Below, in pieces: positions 1 through 5,814 of a DNA stretch of 6,896 nucleotides. The translations under genes and the position numbers were made by a program. Each line of letters starts with the position of its first letter. Positions within the stretch are counted from its first letter, which is position 1. Under the pieces are notes generated by a model, which saw nothing but the letters and a program-made list of their open reading frames with translations, had not been told where the DNA came from and did no database searches. The stretch is from Opitutaceae bacterium (GTDB lineage Bacteria; Verrucomicrobiota; Verrucomicrobiia; Opitutales; Opitutaceae), in the NCBI GenBank assembly GCA_020847775.1, contig JADLBI010000014.1, positions 1-6,896 of the forward strand, in the 5' to 3' direction.

Positions 1-23
1 ATCTGTGCATCTGTGGCATCATC
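1..23. repeat. Short imperfect tandem repeat at the left edge
   Basis: Two adjacent copies of ATCTGTG(G)C are followed by a third ATC (ATCTGTGC at 1-8, ATCTGTGGC at 9-17, ATC at 18-20). It sits directly before the point where recognisable DUF262 homology begins and does not read like that domain in any frame. It may be the edge of an interspersed intergenic repeat. Only the edge is visible, so the call is weak. Confidence 0.3.
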
Positions 24-35
24 TCAAACATTTAT

Positions 36-911
36 TTGCAGAGCGATGCTCACTTGAAGTTCGAGATTTTCGAGCGTCTCAATACAGGCTCGGAGCCGCT
101 CAATGATATGGAGCTGCGTAACTGTGTGTTTCGCGGACCCTATAATGAGCTCATCAAGGCGCTCGCCACCGAGCCCGATTTCCGCGCCTTGCTGGGCATC
201 AGAGCATCCGACAAGCGCATGCGCGATGTCGAATTGGTCCTCCGCTTCGCTGCATTTTACCACGCAACCTACTTAAAATACACGTCACCCATGAAGCGGT
301 TTTTTAACCATGACATGGAGCACCACCAGAATCTTTCGGAAGTTGAGGCAGAGGCGATCCGCGCCGCCTTCAAAAATGCGCTACAGAACATCCGCTCACT
401 TCTAGGCGCACAGCACGCGTTCAAACGCTATTACCCGGGTGATGCCCGGAATCCCAGCGGTCACTGGGAGCCCAAAAAATTCAATGCCTCACTCTACGAC
501 GTGCTGATGGGCGTGTTCTGGGACAAAGATCGTAATCAAGTGATGGCCGCCTTGGATTCGTTGCGCGAAGGCTGGATCGACCTCATGGCGAACAGTACTG
601 ATTTTCGTGAAGCGATCGAGCGTAGCACCAGCTCACAGGAAATGGTGAAGCGGCGGTTCGATCTCACGCGTAGCTTGGTTGAAGGCATCCTCCGCGAACA
701 TCGCGTGCAGCCCCGCTGTTTTTCCCGTCAGTTGAAAGAGCAGCTGTTTGCGGCGAATCCCACCTGCAAAATCTGCGGACAGGCAATTTCGGAGGTCGAT
801 GACTCGGCCGTCGATCACATTGAACAATATTGGCGCGGGGGACAAACCATACCCGAGAACGCAAGACTGACGCATCGCTATTGCAATTATGCGCGCCCCC
901 GAAATGTCTGA
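36..911 (+). CDS. DUF262/GmrS-like protein with C-terminal HNH nuclease, 5'-incomplete
   Basis: The N-terminal part matches the end of a DUF262 (ParB-like, GmrS/DndB-type) domain: residues 10-40 carry the FEIFERLNTGSEPLND and ELRNCVFRGPYNEL signatures that lie late in that domain. A helical middle region follows. The C-terminus is a zinc-type HNH nuclease: C244-x2-C247, D260-H261, N275, H280 and C283, all intact. DUF262-HNH proteins are known from type IV-like restriction of modified DNA, so nuclease or NTP-linked DNA restriction is the likely role (inference). The DUF262 front half, where the nucleotide-binding motif would lie, is missing. The frame is open to the left edge (from base 3), but bases 1-35 do not read like the family. 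The 36 start is a TTG without a ribosome binding site. So the gene either continues outside the window or is a truncated remnant. The stop is at the normal family end, just after the HNH motif. Confidence 0.8.
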   Translation: MQSDAHLKFEIFERLNTGSEPLNDMELRNCVFRGPYNELIKALATEPDFRALLGIRASDKRMRDVELVLRFAAFYHATYLKYTSPMKRFFNHDMEHHQNLSEVEAEAIRAAFKNALQNIRSLLGAQHAFKRYYPGDARNPSGHWEPKKFNASLYDVLMGVFWDKDRNQVMAALDSLREGWIDLMANSTDFREAIERSTSSQEMVKRRFDLTRSLVEGILREHRVQPRCFSRQLKEQLFAANPTCKICGQAISEVDDSAVDHIEQYWRGGQTIPENARLTHRYCNYARPRNV

Positions 912-1023
912 TCTCCAAGGAACAAGGACGCCCCGTGGAGCAAATCAAAGTACAACACATTGCAGAAATCGTCGGAGAGGAAGCCAGACTTGCGGGGAAT
1001 GCGCGGATGCCTAAGGTGGTGCC

Positions 1024-1239
1024 ATGACTGCAACCGACGTGATCCATCATCTTCAAACCTTGCCGCCGCGTGAGGTGGCGAAGGTGCGCCACTGGCTATC
1101 CGAACACGACGAAGAGTCTTCCGAACTGTTGGCCGCCATCGATCAGGGTATGCGCTCGCTGGAGACAGATGGTGCGCGTGAAGTAACCCGCGACGAAATC
1201 GAAACCAGAGTGCGGCAATGGGCTGGCGGGTCGCGCTGA
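1024..1239 (+). CDS. Antitoxin of a ParE/RelE-type toxin-antitoxin module
   Basis: A 71-residue acidic protein. It has an N-terminal helix pair of the kind seen in short addiction-module antitoxins (about residues 4-27) and the linker AIDQGMRSLE (38-47), and the C-terminal helix REVTRDEIETRVRQW would wrap the toxin. It should neutralise the toxin encoded directly downstream, and such antitoxins usually repress their own operon. The ATG has a good ribosome binding site, AAGGTGG at 1013-1019, four bases upstream. The reading frame overlaps the toxin start by 22 bases, which implies translational coupling. No operator palindrome was recognised. Identification rests on size, order and overlap as much as sequence, since these antitoxins diverge quickly. 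Confidence 0.75.
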   Translation: MTATDVIHHLQTLPPREVAKVRHWLSEHDEESSELLAAIDQGMRSLETDGAREVTRDEIETRVRQWAGGSR

Positions 1240-1517
1240 CCGACGAGGCCGACGCCGACCTAGGCAAGGTGGTCGCGTTCCTCGCGCAAAAAAGCTCGTC
1301 TGCTGCCGAGCGCATTGGCCTAGAACTGGTTGCGCTGATCTTTCAACTCGACCAGTTCCCGCAACGTGGCGCGCCGGTGCGGCAACGGCCGGGCCTGCGC
1401 AAACTCGCGCATCGACATTATCTAATTATTTACCGGGCGAACGAGGCCGCGCGCCTGATAGAAATCGTCCGCATTTGGGACAACCGGCAGGATCCGATCA
1501 AGTTGCGATTGCCGTAG
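1218..1517 (+). CDS. ParE/RelE-family toxin
   Basis: A 99-residue basic protein with the ParE/RelE fold signature. The N-terminal strand WRVALTDEADADL (3-15) is followed by helices through about residue 47, the FPQRGAPV turn (48-54), then strands ending in LAHRHYLIIYRAN (63-75) and IEIVRIWDNRQDP (81-93). The final RIW..RQDP motif is typical of the ParE-like subgroup. ParE members poison DNA gyrase and RelE members cut mRNA on the ribosome. The sequence looks closer to ParE, but the target cannot be fixed from it. The ATG lies inside the antitoxin gene, with a 22-base overlap and no strong ribosome binding site, so expression probably depends on antitoxin translation. The gene is full length and looks intact. 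Confidence 0.9.
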   Translation: MGWRVALTDEADADLGKVVAFLAQKSSSAAERIGLELVALIFQLDQFPQRGAPVRQRPGLRKLAHRHYLIIYRANEAARLIEIVRIWDNRQDPIKLRLP

Positions 1518-1549
1518 CAGACGAACTGAGGTCGCGGAAGGGATCATAA

Positions 1550-1578
1550 GTTGATTTTTGACCAGCTGGACAATCAAC
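1550..1578. other. Hairpin downstream of the toxin-antitoxin module
   Basis: A perfect 7-bp stem, GTTGATT (1550-1556) with AATCAAC (1572-1578), encloses a 15-base loop that contains the palindrome CCAGCTGG (1562-1569). It lies in the 110-base gap between the converging toxin and araC-type genes. There is no T-run on either side, so it is not a convincing intrinsic terminator. Nothing else was recognised in this gap. Confidence 0.3.
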
Positions 1579-1627
1579 CGCGTTCGCAACGGGATTCTGG
1601 GTTACACGAGCACATCCTTCTGTTTAC

Positions 1628-2401
1628 TCAAATTGTGGCGCGATACACGCTGGGGCTTTGGCCGGTCTGCCGGCGAAACCAGCGGGCGAAATAATTGGGA
1701 TCGTCAAAGCCGGTCTTGGCCGAGGCCTCGGCGATGGTGGCTTCTTCACGCAGGGCGCGCTGGGCGGATTCCAAGCGCAGGCGATTACGCATCGCGCGCA
1801 GGCCGAGCCCGGTTTCGTGTTTGAGCCGGCGGGTGAGATGGTCCGGGTGATAACCGGTTTGGCGGGCGACCTCGGCCAAGGCCGTCGGTGCATTTAGCAG
1901 TGGCCGCACTTTTTCGAAAAGTTGCGGCGTGGGTGAAGGCACGGGCGCGACCGGGCTGTGACCGAGCAGACGCGCAATCACGGCGAGAATGGGCGCGTAG
2001 TCGGCGAGGGTTAGCCGACCCTTGGGCGGCACCTGGGCGAGTAGCCCGTGCAATTCATGGAGGGTTTCCGGGGCCAGTCGGCGATGCAGCGTGCGGGGCT
2101 TGGGGCTGTCTTTGACTTCGTAGTCGAGCACGAGGCAGAGCGGCCGGCTCGATTCGAGCGCGGTGAAGCCATGCGGCGTGCCGGCGGGAATGATGAACAA
2201 ATCGCCGGTGTGGGCGTGGCGTTGGCGACGGTTGACGGTCTGCAGACCTTCGCCGGTCAAAAAGAGAATGAGCTGCGTGTAATCGTGGCGGTGCGGGGCG
2301 ACCTCGGTGTCGCGGTGGCGGTTGAGCTGGAGTTTGCGTAGCACGAAGCCAAGGGCGTGAATCTCGATCTTTTGAATGAGGATGGGGCTCCAGGCGGGCA
2401 T
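1628..2401 (-). CDS. AraC-family transcriptional regulator with N-terminal cupin domain
   Basis: A 257-residue protein. Residues about 30-95 form an AraC-type cupin sensor, with H37-R-H39 followed by DYTQLILFLTGEG, and GDLFIIPAGTPHGF at 66-79. The C-terminal 90 residues hold two helix-turn-helix motifs. The first is about 173-195 (ALAEVARQTGYHPDHLTRRL) and the second about 222-247 (TIAEASAKTGFDDPNYFARWF, then RRQTGQSP), the family's hallmark motif. Such proteins bind a small molecule, often a sugar, through the cupin and activate a neighbouring operon. The gene is divergent from a Gfo/Idh/MocA oxidoreductase, which is the likely target. The ATG at 2401 gives the normal length; no clear Shine-Dalgarno precedes it. 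A direct-repeat operator candidate starts one base beyond the start codon, so autoregulation is plausible. The ligand is unknown. Confidence 0.93.
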   Translation of the reverse strand: MPAWSPILIQKIEIHALGFVLRKLQLNRHRDTEVAPHRHDYTQLILFLTGEGLQTVNRRQRHAHTGDLFIIPAGTPHGFTALESSRPLCLVLDYEVKDSPKPRTLHRRLAPETLHELHGLLAQVPPKGRLTLADYAPILAVIARLLGHSPVAPVPSPTPQLFEKVRPLLNAPTALAEVARQTGYHPDHLTRRLKHETGLGLRAMRNRLRLESAQRALREEATIAEASAKTGFDDPNYFARWFRRQTGQSPSVYRATI

Positions 2402-2402
2402 A

Positions 2403-2439
2403 TCGGAAGTGTGCTATCAAAAGTCGGAAACGTTCTAAC
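2403..2439. promoter_or_regulatory. Two 16-base direct repeats at 21-base spacing, candidate AraC-type operator
   Basis: The half-sites are TCGGAAGTGTGCTATC (2403-2418) and TCGGAAACGTTCTAAC (2424-2439). They match at 12 of 16 positions and start exactly 21 bases, two helical turns, apart. A degenerate third copy may begin at 2445 (TCCGGG). Each AraC monomer has two helix-turn-helix motifs reading about 17 bases, and tandem sites at 21-base spacing are the classic arrangement for this family. The left half-site overlaps the leader of the araC-type gene. The right one ends about 20 bases before a weak -10-like TAAACT (2459-2464) facing the oxidoreductase; the matching -35 position (2436-2441) is poor, as expected for an activator-dependent promoter. 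Binding and the promoter are inferred. Confidence 0.6.
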
Positions 2440-2492
2440 GCAAGTCCGGGCGGCAAGGTAAACTCGGCTCCTTTCCAACCCCTGTTCCCACT

Positions 2493-3641
2493 ATGACTAC
2501 ACATAAAGTCGGCATCATCATGAACGGCGTCACCGGACGCATGGGCACGAACCAGCATTTGCTGCGTTCGATCAAGGCCATCATCGATCAAGGCGGCGTC
2601 AAACTGAGCGACTCCGAAGTGATCATGCCTGATCCGATCCTCGTCGGGCGCAGCGAGACCAAGCTCGCAGCCCTCGCGGCGCGCGCCGGCGTCAAGCGCT
2701 ACACGACCAACCTCGACGCCGCGCTGGCCGACCCGAACAACCAAGTCTATTTCGACGCGACCTTGACCGGCCAGCGTCCGATCGGCGTGCGCAAGGCCAT
2801 CGCCGCCAAGAAGCATGTTTATTGCGAGAAACCCACCGCCACGACCTCGACCGAGGCTGTCGCCCTGGCGAAGGAAGTCGAAGCCGCCGGCCTCAAGCAC
2901 GGCGTGGTGCAGGACAAGCTCTGGCTGCCCGGCCTCGTGAAGCTGAAGTGGCTCATGGACCAAGGCTTCTTCGGCCAGGTGCTCTCCGTGCGAGGCGAAT
3001 TCGGCTACTGGGTCTTCACCGGCGAGCACGAAAAACTGCAACGTCCGTCGTGGAATTACCGCAAGGAGGAGGACGGCGGCATCATCGTGGACATGATCTG
3101 CCACTGGCAGTATGTGATTCAAAATCTCTTCGGCGACATCAAGAGCCTCACCTGCCTCGGTGCGACGCACATCCCGCAACGTTGGGATGAAGCGGGCAAG
3201 CCCTACAAGTGCACCGCCGATGACGCGGCCTACGCCACGTTTGAACTCACCAACGGCGTGATCTGCCACTTCAATTCCTCGTGGACGACCCGCGTGGATC
3301 GCGACGACTTGCTCACGCTGCACGTTGACGGCACGCACGGCACGGCCGTCGCCGGTCTGCGCGATTGCAAGGCCCAATCCATCGCCGCCACACCGCGCTG
3401 CGTTTGGAATCCCGACGTGGACAGCCCGATCAAATACAAGGACGGCTGGGTGCGCGTGCCGGACCAAGGCGTTTACGACAACGCGTTCAAGGTTGAGTGG
3501 GAACTCTTCCTGCGCCACGTCGTGAAGGACGAGCCCTTCCGCTGGAACCTGTTTGAAGGCGCCAAGGGCGTGCAACTCGCCGAGCTCGGCATTCAGTCCT
3601 GGGCGAAGCGCAAGTGGGTGGACGTCAAGCCGCTCGTCTGA
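2493..3641 (+). CDS. Gfo/Idh/MocA-family NAD(P)-dependent oxidoreductase
   Basis: A 382-residue cytoplasmic dehydrogenase. The N-terminal Rossmann fold carries a glycine-rich nucleotide loop, NGVTGRMG (11-18). The family's EKP motif is at 112-114 (YCEKPTATT), its lysine being the usual catalytic or cofactor-contacting residue. The C-terminal substrate domain has EEDGGIIVDMICHW (192-205), with D200 and H204 in the D-x3-H arrangement that supplies the catalytic histidine in this superfamily. Members oxidise or reduce sugars, inositols and related polyols. The substrate cannot be read from the sequence. The divergent araC-type regulator and the isomerase about 930 bases downstream support carbohydrate catabolism. 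The ATG gives the conserved start of the first beta strand but has no Shine-Dalgarno; the leader is pyrimidine-rich. The gene is intact and ends just before a nested palindrome. Confidence 0.95.
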   Translation: MTTHKVGIIMNGVTGRMGTNQHLLRSIKAIIDQGGVKLSDSEVIMPDPILVGRSETKLAALAARAGVKRYTTNLDAALADPNNQVYFDATLTGQRPIGVRKAIAAKKHVYCEKPTATTSTEAVALAKEVEAAGLKHGVVQDKLWLPGLVKLKWLMDQGFFGQVLSVRGEFGYWVFTGEHEKLQRPSWNYRKEEDGGIIVDMICHWQYVIQNLFGDIKSLTCLGATHIPQRWDEAGKPYKCTADDAAYATFELTNGVICHFNSSWTTRVDRDDLLTLHVDGTHGTAVAGLRDCKAQSIAATPRCVWNPDVDSPIKYKDGWVRVPDQGVYDNAFKVEWELFLRHVVKDEPFRWNLFEGAKGVQLAELGIQSWAKRKWVDVKPLV

Positions 3642-3648
3642 GCGTGCG

Positions 3649-3730
3649 ATTGTAGGGCGGGATCGCCTGATCCCGCCTCGCCCAACTGAGCGCATCCGAC
3701 TTGGCGGGATCAGCGATCCCGCCCTACAAT
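3649..3730. repeat. Nested inverted repeat, REP-like element
   Basis: Left arm 3649-3677 and right arm 3703-3730 are inverted copies that differ by a single one-base indel. They are bounded by ATTGTAGGGC and GCCCTACAAT and separated by 25 bases. Each arm is itself a hairpin: GGCGGGATC (3656-3664), loop GCCT, GATCCCGCC (3669-3677) on the left; GGCGGGATC (3703-3711), loop AGC, GATCCCGCC (3715-3723) on the right. Paired GC-rich palindromes in inverted orientation just after a stop codon are the layout of REP/BIME-type elements or of a tiny MITE. It could form one long hairpin at the 3' end of the oxidoreductase mRNA. Copy number elsewhere in the genome cannot be seen here. Confidence 0.8.
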
Positions 3731-3733
3731 TTC

Positions 3734-3768
3734 AAAAGCGGCGGAGCTTATAACCCCGCGGCTTTTTT
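3734..3768 (+). terminator. Intrinsic terminator after the oxidoreductase gene
   Basis: The stem AAAAGC-G-GCGG (3734-3744) pairs with CCGC-G-GCTTTT (3756-3766) with one G/G mismatch. The 11-base loop is AGCTTATAACC, and a run of six T (3763-3768) ends the stem. It is correctly oriented to end transcripts from the oxidoreductase and lies just beyond the nested repeat. It separates that transcription unit from the metallopeptidase gene. Confidence 0.65.
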
Positions 3769-3776
3769 CTATTTGG

Positions 3777-3798
3777 GCCGGTTGGGCTTGCAACCGGC
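3777..3798. other. Perfect 8-bp hairpin upstream of the metallopeptidase gene
   Basis: GCCGGTTG (3777-3784) pairs with CAACCGGC (3791-3798) across the 6-base loop GGCTTG. There is no T-run. It lies 35 bases before the chosen start of the metallopeptidase gene, within its probable leader, and could be a leader structure, an operator or part of another intergenic repeat. Its presence argues against the upstream GTG at 3804 as the real start. Confidence 0.4.
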
Positions 3799-3833
3799 TG
3801 GAAGTGGTTAAGGTGGGCGGAACCCTTTTTACC

Positions 3834-4532
3834 ATGCTCATCTGGATTATCCTGATTATCATTCCCATGTTGTTCGGCTTGTATGCGCAGTCGCGCATTC
3901 ACAGCGCCTACAACAAAAACGTCCGCATCGGCTCGCGCGGCCGCATCACGGGTCGCGAGGCGGCCGAGGCCGTCATGCGTTCGGCCGGGATTAATGACGT
4001 CGAAATCATTCAAGTGCCCGGCCAATTGACCGACCACTACGATCCGATCAAGAAGCGCTTGGCGCTATCGGAAATGAACTACCGTGGCACCAGCCTTGCC
4101 GCGCTCGGCGTCGCCGCGCACGAGGCCGGGCACGCCATTCAGCACAAAGTGGGCTACGCGATGATGACGGTGCGCCAGACCATGGCACCGGCCACACAGA
4201 TCGCGGCGAGCGTTTCCAACTATGTCATCTTGGCCGGCATTTTGTTGGTGTCGTTTGCCGGGTCGGCTATGGGCTATAACCTGCTAACCCTCGGAGCGGT
4301 GGCGCTGGGTGTGATTGTGCTGTTCCAGCTCGTCACACTGCCGGTGGAGTTCGACGCCAGCCGCCGCGCCAAGGCGCAACTGGTCACCCTCGGTATTCTC
4401 GATCGCGATGAGATGCCCGGCGTCAACGAAACGCTCGACGCCGCGGCACTGACTTATGTGGCCGCCTTTGTGGCCGCCTTGGGTTCATTGCTGCATATTC
4501 TGATGATCATCGCCGGTGGGCGCCGCGAGTGA
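3834..4532 (+). CDS. YugP-family (DUF232) integral membrane zinc metallopeptidase
   Basis: A 232-residue membrane protein. An N-terminal hydrophobic helix (about 2-19) leads into YAQSRIHSAYNKN, the conserved juxtamembrane stretch of this family. The catalytic zincin motif HEAGH is at 96-100 (AAHEAGHAIQH), so H96 and H100 bind zinc and E97 is the general base. LPVEFDASRRA (169-179) is the family's second signature, with E172 the probable third ligand. Hydrophobic helices lie at about 128-146, 148-169 and 206-228. The ATG at 3834 matches the usual family start. The frame extends to a GTG at 3804, but that start lies close to a hairpin and adds non-conserved residues. AAGGTGGG (3810-3817) is too far away to be a normal ribosome binding site. 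Physiological substrates are unknown; membrane proteolysis is inferred from the family. Confidence 0.9.
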   Translation: MLIWIILIIIPMLFGLYAQSRIHSAYNKNVRIGSRGRITGREAAEAVMRSAGINDVEIIQVPGQLTDHYDPIKKRLALSEMNYRGTSLAALGVAAHEAGHAIQHKVGYAMMTVRQTMAPATQIAASVSNYVILAGILLVSFAGSAMGYNLLTLGAVALGVIVLFQLVTLPVEFDASRRAKAQLVTLGILDRDEMPGVNETLDAAALTYVAAFVAALGSLLHILMIIAGGRRE

Positions 4533-4573
4533 TGGCTTGGCCGCTGCGGGTCTAGGCATAGGCTTCTGCGCGT

Positions 4574-5464
4574 ATGATCTCGACACCCGCCCGCACCGGC
4601 ACCGGTGGTTTTCCCATTGGTATTCGACTCACCGGCCCGCTCGCCGCCCAACCTGTCGCGGAGACCGCGGCTTGGGCCGCGCAAGCGGGTTTTGGGTGTG
4701 TGGATATTTTTGCCAACCAGCGCGACACGATGGCGGAGTGGGGCCGGGCCGGGCTAACGGTGGGCACCGTTGATCTGTTCGAGCGCGAGTGGTTGGGAAT
4801 GCTTTCCGCCGATGCCGGACGACGGCGCGAAACGGTGAACCTGGCGCAAACGGCGATCCGCGCCACTGCGGCCAACGGCGGCAAGATCCACTTTGCCGTG
4901 ATGCTGGCGGAGGACGTGAACCTGCCGCGCAAGGAGACGTTCCGTCATATGGTCGAGAGTTACGGCCAGTTGCGCGAGGTGTTGCGCGAAACGAATACGC
5001 GCATCGCGATCGAAGGCTGGCCGGGCTGCAACGCGCATTGCTGCAACCCCGAGTCGTATCGCGCGTTTTTGCGGGAGATGAACTCGCCGCACTACGGTAT
5101 CAACTATGATCCCTCGCACCTGATCCGCATGGGGATCGATCCGTTGCGTTTCGTGCGCGAATTTGCGCCGCAGGTCGTGCACGTGCACGGCAAAGACACG
5201 TTCGTTGACGCGGAACGGCAGTATGAAATCGGCCACGAGCAGGCCGGCGCGTTTGGCGAGCCGCTGGGCTGGGGCGGGTGGACGTGGCGCTACACGATTC
5301 CGGGCAAGGGCTACGCGCCGTGGAGCGAATTGCTCGGCGTGCTGCGTGACGCAGGTTATCAGGGTTTCGTCTCCATCGAGTTGGAAGACGCGGACATCAA
5401 CGGCGAAGTCGCGCGCGAGAAAACGGGTTTCGAGGCGGCGCGGGATTTTCTGATGAAGGCATGA
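4574..5464 (+). CDS. Sugar phosphate isomerase/epimerase, AP-endonuclease-2-like TIM barrel
   Basis: A 296-residue TIM-barrel protein of the xylose isomerase-like superfamily. Candidate divalent-metal and catalytic residues follow the family order: E147 (IAIEGWPG), D179 and H182 (NYDPSHL), H205 (VVHVHGKD) and E269 (FVSIELED). The GKGYAPWSELLGVLRDAGYQGFVSIELED tail is typical of IolE/IolI-like and related sugar isomerases. The reaction, an aldose-ketose isomerisation or epimerisation, cannot be narrowed further. An in-frame TAG at 4553-4555 limits the start, making the ATG at 4574 the best choice; no Shine-Dalgarno is seen. It follows the metallopeptidase by 41 bases with no terminator between them, so cotranscription is likely. 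The araC-type regulator and Gfo/Idh/MocA gene upstream suggest shared carbohydrate metabolism. The next gene converges only 7 bases away. Confidence 0.9.
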   Translation: MISTPARTGTGGFPIGIRLTGPLAAQPVAETAAWAAQAGFGCVDIFANQRDTMAEWGRAGLTVGTVDLFEREWLGMLSADAGRRRETVNLAQTAIRATAANGGKIHFAVMLAEDVNLPRKETFRHMVESYGQLREVLRETNTRIAIEGWPGCNAHCCNPESYRAFLREMNSPHYGINYDPSHLIRMGIDPLRFVREFAPQVVHVHGKDTFVDAERQYEIGHEQAGAFGEPLGWGGWTWRYTIPGKGYAPWSELLGVLRDAGYQGFVSIELEDADINGEVAREKTGFEAARDFLMKA

Positions 5465-5471
5465 GGGAGCT

Positions 5472-5714
5472 TCAGTAAAAATGCCTTTTCGCAAAGGTCC
5501 TTCCTGACCCGCTTTTTAGGTAACGTTCAAACGCGAGGGCTTTCTGCTCTGAGGGAAAAGCAAAGAAGGCGGCAAGATTCCAAGGACGGTCTGCGGCAGT
5601 GGATTGATTCTGACCGGTGTTATGGCTGGCGAGGCGCTTTTTCAGATCGTGGGTGAATCCAGCATAGTGTTTCTGTGGATTTCGGTGGCTACTCAACAGA
5701 TAGACGTAGTGCAT
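5472..5714 (-). CDS. GIY-YIG nuclease-domain protein, single domain
   Basis: An 80-residue protein made up entirely of a GIY-YIG domain of the small UPF0213/UvrC-like type. YVY (3-5) stands for GIY and YAG (17-19) for YIG. R27 and the H31-N32 pair lie in LKKRLASHNTG, and the catalytic metal-binding glutamate is E63 in FERYLKSGSGR. All key residues are present, so it may be an active nuclease, but many such small proteins have no known role. The length is normal for the group. The ATG at 5714 is preceded by no Shine-Dalgarno. Four bases upstream is TAGCACACTTC, also found at the same distance before the araC-type gene. It is convergent with the isomerase gene, 7 bases between stops, with no room for a terminator. 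Confidence 0.9.
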   Translation of the reverse strand: MHYVYLLSSHRNPQKHYAGFTHDLKKRLASHNTGQNQSTAADRPWNLAAFFAFPSEQKALAFERYLKSGSGRTFAKRHFY

Positions 5715-5718
5715 AACT

Positions 5719-5729
5719 GAAGTGTGCTA
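5719..5729 (-). promoter_or_regulatory. 11-base motif shared with the araC-type gene leader
   Basis: On the minus strand the sequence TAGCACACTTC ends four bases before the GIY-YIG ATG. The same 11 bases end four bases before the ATG of the araC-type gene (2406-2416), within the left half-site of the candidate operator. Identical sequence, strand and distance suggest a common regulatory site or core promoter element. There is no second copy at 21-base spacing here. Function is inferred only. Confidence 0.35.
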
Positions 5730-5791
5730 CGTGGGCCCGCCTTCGCACAAAGTCGTTGACGGAACTTTCCGGAGGTTCAGTGGATGGCTTG

Positions 5792-5806
5792 CCAGCCGTA
5801 GGCTGG
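5792..5806. terminator. GC-rich hairpin just downstream of tRNA-Ser
   Basis: CCAGCC (5792-5797) pairs with GGCTGG (5801-5806) over a GTA loop. It starts 9 bases beyond the tRNA 3' end in the direction of tRNA transcription. No T-run follows on the minus strand, so a role in termination or 3' processing is possible but weak. A related GGCTGG (5812-5817) overlaps the CCA end and could compete for pairing. The rest of 5715-5814 shows nothing recognisable. Confidence 0.3.
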
Positions 5807-5814
5807 GCGAAGGC

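Noticed and set aside
1550..1578. Hairpin considered as a bidirectional terminator for the toxin and araC-type genes
   Set aside because: The 7-bp stem is AT-rich with a 15-base loop and has no T-run on either side, so termination is not supported. It is kept only as a structural note.
2055..3695. Long 546-codon open frame on the minus strand opposite the oxidoreductase
   Set aside because: It is a codon-bias shadow of the GC-rich oxidoreductase gene and also crosses the nested repeat and the araC-type gene in a different frame. Its translation has no recognisable domain.
3804..3833. GTG start giving a longer metallopeptidase
   Set aside because: The extra ten residues are not typical of the family, and the GTG begins 6 bases after a strong hairpin. 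The ATG at 3834 starts at the conserved first membrane helix.
4754..5494. 246-codon minus-strand open frame opposite the isomerase
   Set aside because: It is antisense to the TIM-barrel gene and has no recognisable domain; it is a shadow frame.
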